A stretch of 64,000 nucleotides of DNA from Bacillus sp. AFS088145 (GTDB lineage Bacteria > Bacillota > Bacilli > Bacillales > Bacillaceae_G). This document shows, in pieces, positions 22,467-33,470 of the stretch (its first letter is position 1; each line of letters starts with the position of its first letter). The translations under genes and the position numbers were made by a program. The stretch covers positions 1 through 64,000 of the forward strand of contig NZ_NUUX01000040.1 in assembly GCF_002564465.1 (NCBI RefSeq). Direction: 5' to 3'. Below the pieces are notes generated by a model. It was not told where the DNA came from and made no database searches. It worked only from the letters and a program-made list of their open reading frames with translations.

Positions 22467-22757
22467 ATGAATAAATACGAAATCATGTACATCGTTCGTC
22501 CAAACATGGAAGACGAAGCACAAAAAGCATTAGTTGAGCGTTTCAACGGCGTTTTAACTGAACAAGGTGCTGAAATCACAAACGTTAAAGAGTGGGGTAA
22601 ACGTCGTTTAGCTTATGAAATTAACGATTTCCGTGATGGACACTACATGCTTGTAAATGTTTCTGCTAAGCCAGAAGCTGTACAAGAATTCGATCGTTTA
22701 GCGAAAATCAGCGAAGATATCATCCGCCACATCGTTATTCGTGAAGAAGAAAAATAA
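22467..22757 (+). CDS. rpsF: Ribosomal protein bS6
   Basis: 96-residue small-subunit protein that pairs with S18. It begins [14 protein letters not shown] and contains [19 protein letters not shown]. The ATG at 22467 follows AAAGGAGGTGA; upstream in-frame codons lie in the regulatory leader and are not part of the protein. First gene of the rpsF-ssb-rpsR operon. Confidence 0.97.
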   Translation: MNKYEIMYIVRPNMEDEAQKALVERFNGVLTEQGAEITNVKEWGKRRLAYEINDFRDGHYMLVNVSAKPEAVQEFDRLAKISEDIIRHIVIREEEK

Positions 22758-22791
22758 TATTTTTTAAATGCTTTAGGGAGGTAGGAATCAG

Positions 22792-23277
22792 ATGATCAAT
22801 CGTGTTGTACTTGTAGGTCGCTTAACAAAGGATCCGGACTTACGTTATACGCCAAGTGGGGTTGCCGTTGCAACATTTACTCTAGCGGTGAATCGTACCT
22901 ACTCAAATCAGCAAGGCGAAAGAGAAGCAGATTTTATTAACTGCGTTATCTGGAGAAAGCCTGCTGAAAACGTGGCAAACTTCTTGAAAAAAGGAAGCTT
23001 AGCTGGCGTTGAGGGGCGTATTCAAACTAGAAGTTTTGATGGTCAAGATGGTAAGAGAGTATATGTAACTGAAGTTGTAGCTGACTCTGTTCAATTCTTA
23101 GAACCAAGAAATGCATCAGGTAACCAAGGTGGTTCATTCGGTATGAATCAACAAAATCAAGGTTTTAACGCTGGAAATCCTTTCGAAGCACCATCTCAAA
23201 AGCCTAGCTTTAATGATGATCCATTTGGTGGGACAAGCAAAACAATTGATATTACTGATGATGATCTTCCTTTCTAA
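22792..23277 (+). CDS. ssb: Single-stranded DNA-binding protein
   Basis: 161-residue protein that coats single-stranded DNA in replication and repair. The OB fold covers residues 1-105 ([41 protein letters not shown]), followed by a Gly/Gln/Asn-rich linker and the acidic tip DDDLPF that docks partner proteins. Its place between rpsF and rpsR identifies it as the essential SsbA type. Confidence 0.97.
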   Translation: MINRVVLVGRLTKDPDLRYTPSGVAVATFTLAVNRTYSNQQGEREADFINCVIWRKPAENVANFLKKGSLAGVEGRIQTRSFDGQDGKRVYVTEVVADSVQFLEPRNASGNQGGSFGMNQQNQGFNAGNPFEAPSQKPSFNDDPFGGTSKTIDITDDDLPF

Positions 23278-23352
23278 ATAATAAAAACAGTGTAATGTTG
23301 AACGGTTAGCATTACTAAAAAACTAAATTTTAAGTAGAGGAGGGAAATAACA

Positions 23353-23592
23353 ATGGCAATGGGTGGACGCAAAGGTGGACGCGCTAAACGTCGTAAAGTT
23401 TGTTACTTTACTTCAAACGGCATCACTACAATCGACTTCAAAGATACTGAGTTATTAAAACGTTTCGTTTCTGAGCGTGGTAAAATTTTACCTCGTCGTG
23501 TAACTGGTACTTCTGCGAAATACCAACGTAAATTAACGATTGCAATCAAACGCTCTCGTCAAATGGCTTTATTACCATACGTAGCTGAATAA
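23353..23592 (+). CDS. rpsR: Ribosomal protein bS18
   Basis: 79-residue basic protein that binds S6 in the small-subunit platform. [17 protein letters not shown] and [25 protein letters not shown] are family hallmarks. It is preceded by GAGGAGGG and closes the operon at a strong terminator. Confidence 0.97.
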   Translation: MAMGGRKGGRAKRRKVCYFTSNGITTIDFKDTELLKRFVSERGKILPRRVTGTSAKYQRKLTIAIKRSRQMALLPYVAE

Positions 23593-23603
23593 GCTAAGTA
23601 ATA

Positions 23604-23637
23604 AAAAGTACAGCATTCTCGTGCTGTACTTTTTTTG
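23604..23637 (+). terminator. Terminator of rpsF-ssb-rpsR
   Basis: AAAAGTACAGC paired with GCTGTACTTTT around ATTCTCGT, with a T7 tail. Confidence 0.88.
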
Positions 23638-23724
23638 TATTTATGAAAAAATAAGTTTTATGGTAAAATAAGAAATAGTATGCTTATCGTGAAATAAGTA
23701 GGGGTAGTTGAAAGGAGCTTTATT

Positions 23725-24651
23725 TTGAAATCGACTCGATTTATTACCGAGGGTGCAGTACTATTAGCTATTTACTCAGTACTACTGTTAATATTTAGAT
23801 TTGTACCGTTTCTCTCAATTTTTATGGCATTCCTTATGCCGCTGCCGTTTATTATTCTAAGTATTAAATACTCAATTAAAGAATCACTTTTACTTTGCTG
23901 TGTGGCGCTGGGATTAACAATTGTGATTACCTCATTTAATTTACTTCCAGTTACTTTAATGTACTCAACAGTTGGTATAGCATTTGGTTATCTTTTGAAA
24001 AATGAGCGAAGTAAAGGCGAGATTTTACTTACTAGTACTTTTTTATATTTAATACATACAGTACTATCGTACATACTATTCAAAGCTGTTTTTCATATTG
24101 ATTTCGTTAAAGAGAATATAGACTTGGCAACGGAAGCTATAGAAAAAAGTAAGGAACTTAGTGCCAGCCTTGGTACAAATGCCAATGAAAAGGCATTAGA
24201 TAGTCTTACAAATGCTATTAAATTAATCCCTACATTAATTCCTTCATTACTGTTAATGGTTAGTTTTATACTTGCTTTTTTAACCCAACTAGTAACTTTT
24301 CCATTAATAAGAAGATTAGGTTATAAAACGCCAAAATTTAAGCCATTTAGAGAGTTTAGACTCCCAGTAGGATTCATGTGGTTCTTTTTAATTGTAATGC
24401 TTTTTTCATTCTTCAATTTGAAACAAAGTAGTTTCCTCAGTACAGCAGTGATTAACTTAACTTATGTACTTCAAATTTTACTGCTCGTTCAAGGTTACGC
24501 ATCGATCTTTTATTTTAGTTACTTAAAACATTTTTCTAAAGCGGTACCAATTATTATATTGATCGCAAGTTTTATCATTCAACCATTAATTTATATTGTT
24601 TTACTAATTGGAATTGTCTCAATTGGAATATTTAATAGAAGAAAAATTTAA
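23725..24651 (+). CDS. yybS: DUF2232 membrane protein YybS
   Basis: 308-residue integral membrane protein with about eight hydrophobic segments spread over the whole length (for example residues 10-45, 55-75, 105-125, 170-195, 220-240 and 255-300). It resembles S-component-like small-molecule transporters of the DUF2232 family. It is conserved upstream of gdpP in Bacilli. Start is TTG at 23725 behind AAAGGAG. The substrate is unknown. Confidence 0.88.
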   Translation: MKSTRFITEGAVLLAIYSVLLLIFRFVPFLSIFMAFLMPLPFIILSIKYSIKESLLLCCVALGLTIVITSFNLLPVTLMYSTVGIAFGYLLKNERSKGEILLTSTFLYLIHTVLSYILFKAVFHIDFVKENIDLATEAIEKSKELSASLGTNANEKALDSLTNAIKLIPTLIPSLLLMVSFILAFLTQLVTFPLIRRLGYKTPKFKPFREFRLPVGFMWFFLIVMLFSFFNLKQSSFLSTAVINLTYVLQILLLVQGYASIFYFSYLKHFSKAVPIIILIASFIIQPLIYIVLLIGIVSIGIFNRRKI

Positions 24652-24745
24652 ACTTAAAAACATGTATTTGTTACTAATTTGTTGTGAAAAAGTGAATAAA
24701 CTTTAATATGTAAGTTAGATTTTATTTGGCTTAGGGGTTGAACAT

Positions 24746-26722
24746 ATGCAAGATTTTCATAAGAAACAGATGTTTCTTATACCCGTCTATCTTTTAACTG
24801 CTCTTTCAGTGTTTCTGATCGGAACTGTGGTCTATATTCAACCTAAAATAGGGATAGTTTTTATCGTTATCTTTTTATGCGTTATTTTTCTAGTTGTAAA
24901 GTTAGAAATTAAGTATCGCTACGTTTTAGATATGTATATAGAATCAGTTATGACGAGAGTGAAAAATTTAAGTAACGAAGCAATTACAGAAATGCCAATT
25001 GGAGTATTACTTTATGATAGAGAGTACCATATTGAATGGGGCAATCAATATATTTTAAATATTTTAGACGATCGTTCATTAATTGGTAAACACATATATG
25101 ATCTATCTGAAGGATTAATGGCTTTAATTTCGAAAAAAGAGAAAAAAGAAGATGTATTGATTATAAGTAAAAGAACATATCGGGTAGTTATTAAAAGGGA
25201 AGAGCGATACATTTACTTATTTGATGTGACAGAACAAGCACAACTAGAGAAGTTATACGAAGATCAAAGAACAGTAATCGGAATTATTTTACTAGATAAT
25301 TACGATGAAATGACACAAGGCTTAGATGACCAGGAGCGTTCTAGTGTAAATGGTGCAGTAACAACAATGTTAAATAGTTGGGCTAATAGCCATGGTATGT
25401 TCTTAAAACGTGTTTCATCCGATCGATATAGTGTAGTTTTAAATGAAGGAATTCTGGCAGCATTAGAAAATAATAAATTCTCTATATTAGACCAAGTAAG
25501 GGAAGAAACTACAAAGCGTAATTTACCTCTTACACTAAGCGTCGGTGTCGGAGTAGGTAGTTTGAATTTAACGGAACTTGGCCAACTTGCTCAATCTGGT
25601 TTAGATTTAGCGCTAGGACGCGGGGGAGATCAAGTAACTGTTAAAAACATTAATGGTAAAGTAAAGTTTTTTGGTGGAAAAACAAACCCTGTAGAAAAGA
25701 GAACGAGGGTTAGAGCGAGGGTAATCTCGCATGCATTAAGAGATTTAATGAAGAGTAGTACCAATGTTATGATAATGGGTCATAAGTTACCTGACATGGA
25801 TGCTCTTGGTTCAGCAGTTGGTATCTTAAAAATGGTAATGCATAATGAAGTGGATGGTTATGTAGTAATCGATAAAGATGAAGTAGATAAAAGTGTTAAT
25901 CGTTTGATGAGGGAAATGTCTAAAAATGAACAATTTATGTCTTGTTTTATTTCACCTGAAAAAGCAAAAGAACTTATTTCTGAAGATACATTAATAATCG
26001 TAGTAGATACCCATAGACCAACAATGGTTGAAGAAGAATCACTTTTAAATGAAACAGATAAAATTGTTGTTATAGACCATCATCGAAGAGGAGAGGACTT
26101 CATTAAGGATGCAATTCTCGTTTATATGGAGCCATATGCTTCATCTACTGCAGAATTAGTAACTGAGTTATTAGAGTACCAACCTAAGAAAATAAAATTA
26201 AGCATGCTTGAGGCAACAGCCTTACTTGCAGGTATTATTGTTGATACAAAGAGTTTTACTTTCCGAACAGGAGCAAGAACTTTTGACGCAGCTTCATACT
26301 TGCGTTCGAATGGCGCAGATACGATTCTCGTTCAAAATTTACTAAAACAAGATATGAATGAATATATTCGCAAAGCAGAATTGATAGAGGAAGCCTATAT
26401 GTACAAAGAGGGCTTTGCGGTTAGCTTTGGAAAAGACAATGTAAGCTATGATCAAGTTTTAATCGCAAAGGCTGCAGATACATTATTAACGATGACTGAT
26501 GTCATTGCATCTTTTGTTATTGCGAAAAGGTCAGATAATGTTGTTAGCATCAGCAGTCGTTCATTAGGGAATATAAATGTTCAATTAATAATGGAAGAGC
26601 TTGGTGGTGGCGGTCACTTAACAAATGCTGCTGCACAAATTGAATCTTCTTCAATCAGAGAAATTGAACAACATTTATTGAGAATAATCGATGAATATAT
26701 TGAAGGGAGAACAAACAAATGA
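24746..26722 (+). CDS. gdpP: Cyclic-di-AMP phosphodiesterase GdpP
   Basis: Membrane enzyme hydrolysing c-di-AMP to pApA and so controlling potassium, osmotic and cell-wall balance. The 658-residue product has two N-terminal membrane helices (about residues 11-55), a PAS domain, a degenerate GGDEF domain (residues 170-300), then DHH/DHHA1 with [32 protein letters not shown] and [11 protein letters not shown]. All catalytic motifs are intact. rplI starts within its stop region (4-base overlap). Confidence 0.97.
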   Translation: MQDFHKKQMFLIPVYLLTALSVFLIGTVVYIQPKIGIVFIVIFLCVIFLVVKLEIKYRYVLDMYIESVMTRVKNLSNEAITEMPIGVLLYDREYHIEWGNQYILNILDDRSLIGKHIYDLSEGLMALISKKEKKEDVLIISKRTYRVVIKREERYIYLFDVTEQAQLEKLYEDQRTVIGIILLDNYDEMTQGLDDQERSSVNGAVTTMLNSWANSHGMFLKRVSSDRYSVVLNEGILAALENNKFSILDQVREETTKRNLPLTLSVGVGVGSLNLTELGQLAQSGLDLALGRGGDQVTVKNINGKVKFFGGKTNPVEKRTRVRARVISHALRDLMKSSTNVMIMGHKLPDMDALGSAVGILKMVMHNEVDGYVVIDKDEVDKSVNRLMREMSKNEQFMSCFISPEKAKELISEDTLIIVVDTHRPTMVEEESLLNETDKIVVIDHHRRGEDFIKDAILVYMEPYASSTAELVTELLEYQPKKIKLSMLEATALLAGIIVDTKSFTFRTGARTFDAASYLRSNGADTILVQNLLKQDMNEYIRKAELIEEAYMYKEGFAVSFGKDNVSYDQVLIAKAADTLLTMTDVIASFVIAKRSDNVVSISSRSLGNINVQLIMEELGGGGHLTNAAAQIESSSIREIEQHLLRIIDEYIEGRTNK

Positions 26723-27162
26723 AAGTAATTTTCTTAAAAGATGTAAAAGGAAAAGGTAAAAAAGGAGAAACTAAAAATATCGCAGATGGCTATGCAAGTT
26801 TCTTAATCAAAAACGGAGATGCTATTGAAGCTACCGCAGGTAATATGAAAACGCTTGAAGCGAAAAAAAATAAAGAATTAAAAGATGCACAAATCGAATT
26901 AGAAAATTGTAAAAAGCTAAAAGAAACAATTGAAACTTTAACAGTAGAACTAAAAGCTAAGTCAGGTGAGGGAGGCCGTCTATTCGGATCAATCACAAGC
27001 AAGCAAATTGCAGATGAGCTTAATAAAGTGCATGGTATTAAACTAGATAAGCGTAAATTCGAAATGAATGACGCAATTAGAGCACTAGGTGTAACAAATA
27101 TTAAAGTAAAATTACATCCTGAAGTAAGTGCAACTTTAAAAGTACACGTTAAAGAACAATAA
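26719..27162 (+). CDS. rplI: Ribosomal protein bL9
   Basis: 147-residue two-domain protein of the large subunit. [17 protein letters not shown] begins the N-terminal rRNA-binding domain, a long connecting helix covers roughly residues 40-75, and the C-terminal domain includes [14 protein letters not shown]. It is translationally coupled to gdpP, as in B. subtilis, and precedes dnaB by 27 bases. Confidence 0.97.
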   Translation: MKVIFLKDVKGKGKKGETKNIADGYASFLIKNGDAIEATAGNMKTLEAKKNKELKDAQIELENCKKLKETIETLTVELKAKSGEGGRLFGSITSKQIADELNKVHGIKLDKRKFEMNDAIRALGVTNIKVKLHPEVSATLKVHVKEQ

Positions 27163-27189
27163 GAAAAACAAGCATCTGGAGGACTAGAA

Positions 27190-28548
27190 ATGAGTGATTT
27201 GCTAAATGATCGTACTCCACCACAGAATATAGAAGCTGAACAGGCTGTATTAGGGGCGATACTGTTAGACTCAGAGGCGCTAATATCAACTTCAGAACGG
27301 CTTTTACCAGATGACTTTTATCGAGCTGCCCATCAAAAAATATTTGAAGCGATGCTAAAGATTGCTTCAAGGAATGAGCCTCTAGATGTTATCACGCTTA
27401 CTTCTGAACTAGCTAATCAAGGAGTATTAGAAGAAGTAGGAGGAGTATCATACTTAAATGATTTGCTGGCTTCAGTACCAACGGCATCTAACGTTGAGTA
27501 CTATGCAAAGAGCGTTGAAGAAAAATCTACTTTAAGAAGATTAATTAGAACCGCGACAAATATTGTAACGGAAAGCTATGCGCCAGATACTCCAGTAGAT
27601 GTTGTATTAAACGAGGCTGAAAAAAGTATTTTAAAAGTAGCTCAGCGCACAAACGTTTCTGGTTTTCAAAGTATCAAAGATGTAGTATTTACTACATTTA
27701 GTAAAATTGAGACCCTATTTAATCAACGCGGCGAAATCACCGGTGTACCGACAGGGTTTACCGATTTAGATCGAATGACAGCGGGATTTCAGCCGAATGA
27801 CTTAATTATAGTAGCCGCTCGTCCTTCAGTAGGTAAAACGGCATTTGCATTGAATATCGCACAGAACGTAGCAACTAAAACAGATGAAAACGTAGCAATT
27901 TTCAGTCTTGAGATGGGATCAGATCAGCTTGTTATGCGTATGCTATGTGCGGAAGGAAATATTAACGCACAGGCATTGCGTACAGGTAATCTTGAACAAG
28001 AGGACTGGAATAAGCTTACGATGGCTGCTAGTAGCCTAGCTGGTACAGGCATATATATCGATGACACACCTGGAATTAGAGTAAATGACATACGTGCAAA
28101 GTGTAGAAGGCTGAAGCAAGAGCATGGCTTAGGAATGATCCTAATTGATTATCTGCAACTTATTCAAGGTAACGGCAAAAGTGGAGAAAATCGTCAACAA
28201 GAAGTATCTGAAATTTCAAGATCTCTTAAAGGACTTGCAAGGGAATTAAAAGTACCTCTAATAGCCTTATCTCAGCTATCACGTAGCGTTGAGTCAAGAC
28301 AGGATAAACGTCCAATGATGTCTGATATCCGTGAATCAGGAAGTATTGAGCAAGATGCGGATATTGTTGCGTTCTTATACCGAGACGATTACTATGATAA
28401 AGAATCAGAGAATAAAAATATTATTGAAATCATTATTGCTAAACAAAGGAATGGTCCAGTAGGTACTGTTTCATTAGCATTCGTAAAAGAATATAACAAG
28501 TTCGTAAACTTAGAACGAAGGTTTGATGAGCAAGCACCAGGTGCCTAA
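27190..28548 (+). CDS. dnaB: Replicative DNA helicase DnaB (B. subtilis DnaC)
   Basis: Hexameric fork helicase. The 452-residue product has the N-terminal primase-interacting domain (residues 1-105), a linker helix, and the RecA-like C-terminal domain with Walker A ARPSVGKTAFAL, Walker B ILIDYLQLI, the arginine-finger region, and the H3/H4 motif RESGSIEQDADIVAFLYRDDYY. No intein is present. GGAGG lies before ATG 27190. Confidence 0.97.
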   Translation: MSDLLNDRTPPQNIEAEQAVLGAILLDSEALISTSERLLPDDFYRAAHQKIFEAMLKIASRNEPLDVITLTSELANQGVLEEVGGVSYLNDLLASVPTASNVEYYAKSVEEKSTLRRLIRTATNIVTESYAPDTPVDVVLNEAEKSILKVAQRTNVSGFQSIKDVVFTTFSKIETLFNQRGEITGVPTGFTDLDRMTAGFQPNDLIIVAARPSVGKTAFALNIAQNVATKTDENVAIFSLEMGSDQLVMRMLCAEGNINAQALRTGNLEQEDWNKLTMAASSLAGTGIYIDDTPGIRVNDIRAKCRRLKQEHGLGMILIDYLQLIQGNGKSGENRQQEVSEISRSLKGLARELKVPLIALSQLSRSVESRQDKRPMMSDIRESGSIEQDADIVAFLYRDDYYDKESENKNIIEIIIAKQRNGPVGTVSLAFVKEYNKFVNLERRFDEQAPGA

Positions 28549-28620
28549 AAATAGTTTGGAATCAGACAGTCGCAAATATGTTCAATTGTCAGATTGCTAT
28601 TACTTGGGATGCCATCTGAA

Positions 28621-28660
28621 AAATAATCACATAGTTAATCTATGTGATTATTTTTTTTTG
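28621..28660 (+). terminator. Terminator after dnaB
   Basis: AAATAATCACATAG/CTATGTGATTATTT stem with a TTAAT loop and long T tail, 72 bases after the stop. Confidence 0.88.
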
Positions 28661-28744
28661 TTAGGGCAAACTATTTTTATCAAATTCTTTAGTTTGTATT
28701 TACGAACAAATAAAACTTAGAACAGAATTATTCAAAGAGATTTA

Positions 28745-30113
<1,369 letters not shown>

Positions 30114-30119
30114 TATAAT

Positions 30120-30161
30120 AAAAAGCCCTTAAATAAAAATTTAGGGGCTTTTATTATTTTT
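30120..30161 (+). terminator. Terminator of purA
   Basis: AAAAGCCC-ttAAAT/ATTTaGGGGCTTTT hairpin with T-rich tail, six bases after the stop. Confidence 0.85.
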
Positions 30162-30251
30162 TTAAAAAAACTATTGCAAAATTATTAGAAAGTATGATAA
30201 GATAAATCTTGTCGTCATAACTAGTATATAGTTTATGAAGTTAATCATTGT

Positions 30252-30324
30252 GAGCCATTAGCTCAGTAGGTAGAGCATCTGACTTTTAATCAGAGGGTCG
30301 AAGGTTCGAATCCTTCATGGCTCA
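30252..30324 (+). tRNA. tRNA-Lys (UUU)
   Basis: GAGCCAT/ATGGCTC acceptor stem, D arm GCTCAGTAGGTAGAGC, anticodon TTT in CTTTTAA, T arm GAAGG-TTCGAAT-CCTTC and discriminator A. CCA is not encoded. First of four tRNAs in the order Lys-Glu-Asp-Phe, as in the B. subtilis purA-walR interval. Confidence 0.97.
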
Positions 30325-30343
30325 TCTTTTCTTAAATTAATGT

Positions 30344-30415
30344 GGCCCGTTGGTCAAGCGGTTAAGACACCGCCCTTTCACGGCGGTAACACGGGTTCGA
30401 GTCCCGTACGGGTCA
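30344..30415 (+). tRNA. tRNA-Glu (UUC)
   Basis: GGCCCGT/ACGGGTC acceptor stem, anticodon TTC between CGCCC and GGCGG arms, T arm ACGGG-TTCGAGT-CCCGT, discriminator A. CCA is not encoded. Confidence 0.97.
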
Positions 30416-30438
30416 TCCTTTTTTAATAAAATTATCTT

Positions 30439-30514
30439 GGTCCCGTGGTGTAGCGGTTAACATGCCTGCCTGTCACGCAGGAGATCGCCGGTTCGATCCC
30501 GGTCGGGACCGCCA
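30439..30514 (+). tRNA. tRNA-Asp (GUC)
   Basis: GGTCCCG/CGGGACC acceptor stem, anticodon GTC in a CCTGC/GCAGG stem, T arm GCCGG-TTCGATC-CCGGT, discriminator G followed by an encoded CCA. Confidence 0.97.
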
Positions 30515-30520
30515 TATAAT

Positions 30521-30593
<73 letters not shown>

Positions 30594-30596
30594 TCA

Positions 30597-30630
30597 TAAA
30601 AACTACTGTATATACAGTAGTTTTTTATTT
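30597..30630 (+). terminator. Terminator of the tRNA cluster
   Basis: AAAACTACTGTA/TACAGTAGTTTT near-continuous stem with a TTTTTTATTTT tail directly after tRNA-Phe. Confidence 0.88.
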
Positions 30631-30714
30631 TATATCAACCTTATAAAAATAGAATAAAACAGTTCGATTTTACAAAAAATCCTACTTAATTTAAAATAGA
30701 AGTAAGTGGAGTAG

Positions 30715-30744
30715 ACCTCTAGCAACAAGCTAGAGGTTTTTTTC
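30715..30744 (+). terminator. Second terminator with no gene in front of it
   Basis: ACCTCTAGC-aacaa-GCTAGAGGT hairpin with a T7 tail, about 85 bases beyond the tRNA terminator. Nothing recognisable lies between the two. Confidence 0.8.
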
Positions 30745-30930
30745 AAAAATCTAGTGTTTATATACAAAAAGAATAACACGTAAGAACGTAGTCGTATTAT
30801 ATTTAGATTGATAGTCCACAAAACGAAATTGCTATGATAAGTTTATTTGTTGCCTAATTTAATATTGAATTGCAAAAGATATGTATAGAATTGACGGTAG
30901 CAAAAACTGACTAGAAAAGGAGTGCGGGGA

Positions 30931-31635
30931 ATGAATAAAAAAATATTAATAGTCGATGATGAAAAACCAATTGCTGATATATTGAAGTTTAATTTAGAAA
31001 AAGAAGGTTTTGAAATTGTTTGCGCGTATGATGGAGAGGAAGCATTACAAAAAGTAGATGAGTTTCTTCCTGATCTAGTTTTATTAGATATTATGTTACC
31101 AATTAGAGATGGTTTAGAAGTTTGTAGAGAAATAAGAAAGAACCATGAAATGCCGATCATTATGATTACAGCAAAAGATTCTGAATTAGATAAAGTACTA
31201 GGTTTAGAAATGGGAGCAGATGACTACGTAACAAAACCATTTAGTACACGTGAGTTGCTTGCCAGAGTAAAAGCAAATTTACGTAGACACCAAACAGGAA
31301 CTACATCTGAAAAAGAAGAGTCAGTTGAAGTTATTATTGGCTCCCTTGTTATTAATCCAAATGCTTATATCGTAACAAAACGTGGCGAGAAGATCGAATT
31401 AACTCACCGCGAATTTGAATTACTATATTACTTAGCAAAGCATATCGGACAAGTTATGACGAGAGAACATTTACTTCAAACTGTTTGGGGTTATGATTAC
31501 TTTGGTGATGTACGAACTGTCGATGTAACAATTCGAAGACTTCGTGAAAAAATTGAGGACAATCCAAGTTATCCGCTTTTCATTGTAACAAGAAGAGGAG
31601 TAGGATATTACCTGCGTGATCCGGAGCAAGATTAA
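30931..31635 (+). CDS. walR: Essential response regulator WalR
   Basis: OmpR-family regulator of cell-wall metabolism paired with WalK. The 234-residue product has a receiver domain with phospho-acceptor Asp53 in LLDIMLP, the conserved Lys in [10 protein letters not shown], and a winged-helix domain ending [15 protein letters not shown] 30931 is preferred over a GTG three codons upstream because AAAAGGAG lies at the right distance. A possible promoter is TTGATA-N19-TATGAT at 30808-30838. walK starts on the last base of the stop. Confidence 0.97.
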   Translation: MNKKILIVDDEKPIADILKFNLEKEGFEIVCAYDGEEALQKVDEFLPDLVLLDIMLPIRDGLEVCREIRKNHEMPIIMITAKDSELDKVLGLEMGADDYVTKPFSTRELLARVKANLRRHQTGTTSEKEESVEVIIGSLVINPNAYIVTKRGEKIELTHREFELLYYLAKHIGQVMTREHLLQTVWGYDYFGDVRTVDVTIRRLREKIEDNPSYPLFIVTRRGVGYYLRDPEQD

Positions 31636-33470
31636 TGGCAGCTTATAATAAAGTTGGTTTGTTTAAATCAATTGTATTTAAATTTGTACTTGTTTATATT
31701 TTACTCATCTTGGTAGCTATGCAAATTATTAGCGTTTATTTTTCAAGAGAGCTTGAAAAGCAACTCGTAAATAGTTTTACAGTTGCGATAAACGAACGCG
31801 CTAAGCTACTAGCTTATAATATAAAAATTGAGTATGAAAAAAAGAAAACTCTGGACGATCCAGAGGTAAAAGCTAATATTCAAAAAATAGTTTCTGACTT
31901 TGGAAAGAATATTGGAATATCAGATGTAAGAGTTATTAACCAAAATAGTGAAGTCATTGCTACTTCGGATTCTAGTAATCGGTCTATTGTTGGTAAAAGG
32001 ACTACTGATATTTTAGTTAAAAGAGCACTTTTAGTAGGTACTAGAACTGAGAAAGTATTAATTGATCCTAAAAATGGACATCGAATGAAAACTATTGTTA
32101 TCCCAGTAATGGAAGGTGACGAAATAGTTTCTGCCATTTACACGAGTGCTTCAATGGAAAGCACTTATGAAAGAATGGAATTAATTAACCGTATTTTTTC
32201 AACTGGTACACTTATAGCAGTCGCGATTACATCCATTTTAGGGATACTATTGGCTAAAGCAATTACGAAGCCAATCTCCGAAATAAGAAGACAGGCCCAA
32301 GAAATGGCGAAAGGAAACTTCTCTCGCAAATTAAAGGCCTATAGTGAAGATGAGATTGGTGAATTAACGATATCATTTAATAATCTATCACGTAATTTAC
32401 AGCAAGCCAGAGCTTCAACGGATGGAGAAAGAAGAAAGCTTCAATCAGTACTAGAGCATATGTCAGATGGGGTTATTGCAACTGACCGTAGAGGGAAAAT
32501 TATTCTTTTAAACGATCCAGCTGAAACGATGCTTAATGTTTCACGTGAAACAGTATTAAATAAATCAATCCTAGAGGTATTGGGAATCGAAAAGATTAAT
32601 ACTTTAGATGATTTATACGATGAGCCAGATTCAATTATGTTAGATTATAGTGATAATAAGAGACCAATGATTATACGAGCTAGCTTTTCAACTATACAAA
32701 AAGAGTCTGGTAAAGTTAATGGTCTGATCGCCGTACTCTATGATGTAACTGAGCAGGAAAAAATAGAGCAAGAACGTAGAGATTTTGTTTCAAATGTTTC
32801 GCATGAATTAAGAACACCGTTAACAACGATGAGAAGTTATTTAGAAGCATTGTCAGATGGAGCTTGGGAGAATAAAGAAATTGCACCTAAGTTTTTACAA
32901 GTAACTCAAGATGAAACAGAACGAATGATTCGATTAGTAAATGACTTATTACAATTATCTAAGTTAGATAGTACAGAATATCGTTTAATGAAAGATTGGG
33001 TTAACTTTACAGAATTATTTAATCGTATAATTGATCGACATGAAATGAGTAAGTCTCAAGAAGTATCGTTCAAACGGGAGTTTATAAGTAAGACAAGATT
33101 TGTATTTATAGATGAAGATAAAATTACACAAGTGTTAGATAATATTATTTCAAATGCATTAAAGTATTCACCAGAAGGTGGGACTGTAACTTATCGTATT
33201 AAGGAATCTAGAGATCAAATATTAGTTAGTATTACTGACGAAGGTATGGGAATTCCAAAAGAAAATCTATCAAAGATATTTGATCGTTTCTATCGGGTAG
33301 ATAAAGCTAGATCGAGACAAGTTGGGGGAACTGGCCTAGGGCTTGCTTTGGCAAAAGAAATGATTTACGCGCACGATGGTCATATATGGGCTAAAAGTGA
33401 AGAAGGAAAAGGTACAACAGTCTATTTCACACTTCCAGTGGCTGATGACCAAGAGGATGAGTGGGAATGA
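31635..33470 (+). CDS. walK: Sensor histidine kinase WalK
   Basis: 611-residue membrane kinase that phosphorylates WalR. There are two membrane helices (about residues 13-33 and 183-205) flanking an extracellular Cache/PAS-like domain, then HAMP, a cytoplasmic PAS domain (residues 265-375), HisKA with His390 in NVSHELRTPLTTM, and HATPase_c with ISNALKYSPEGG, DEGMGIPKEN and GTGLGLALAKE. The gene overlaps walR by one base and walH by four. An exact parS site lies in the PAS coding region. Confidence 0.97.
   Translation: MAAYNKVGLFKSIVFKFVLVYILLILVAMQIISVYFSRELEKQLVNSFTVAINERAKLLAYNIKIEYEKKKTLDDPEVKANIQKIVSDFGKNIGISDVRVINQNSEVIATSDSSNRSIVGKRTTDILVKRALLVGTRTEKVLIDPKNGHRMKTIVIPVMEGDEIVSAIYTSASMESTYERMELINRIFSTGTLIAVAITSILGILLAKAITKPISEIRRQAQEMAKGNFSRKLKAYSEDEIGELTISFNNLSRNLQQARASTDGERRKLQSVLEHMSDGVIATDRRGKIILLNDPAETMLNVSRETVLNKSILEVLGIEKINTLDDLYDEPDSIMLDYSDNKRPMIIRASFSTIQKESGKVNGLIAVLYDVTEQEKIEQERRDFVSNVSHELRTPLTTMRSYLEALSDGAWENKEIAPKFLQVTQDETERMIRLVNDLLQLSKLDSTEYRLMKDWVNFTELFNRIIDRHEMSKSQEVSFKREFISKTRFVFIDEDKITQVLDNIISNALKYSPEGGTVTYRIKESRDQILVSITDEGMGIPKENLSKIFDRFYRVDKARSRQVGGTGLGLALAKEMIYAHDGHIWAKSEEGKGTTVYFTLPVADDQEDEWE
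32537..32552. other. parS site inside walK
   Basis: Exact TGTTTCACGTGAAACA, encoding VSRET within the PAS domain. It is the third exact site in the window and lies about 24 kb from the oriC unwinding element. Confidence 0.95.

Noticed and set aside
28523-28720. 65-codon frame between dnaB and purA
   Set aside because: It starts inside dnaB without a ribosome site and runs through the dnaB terminator hairpin.
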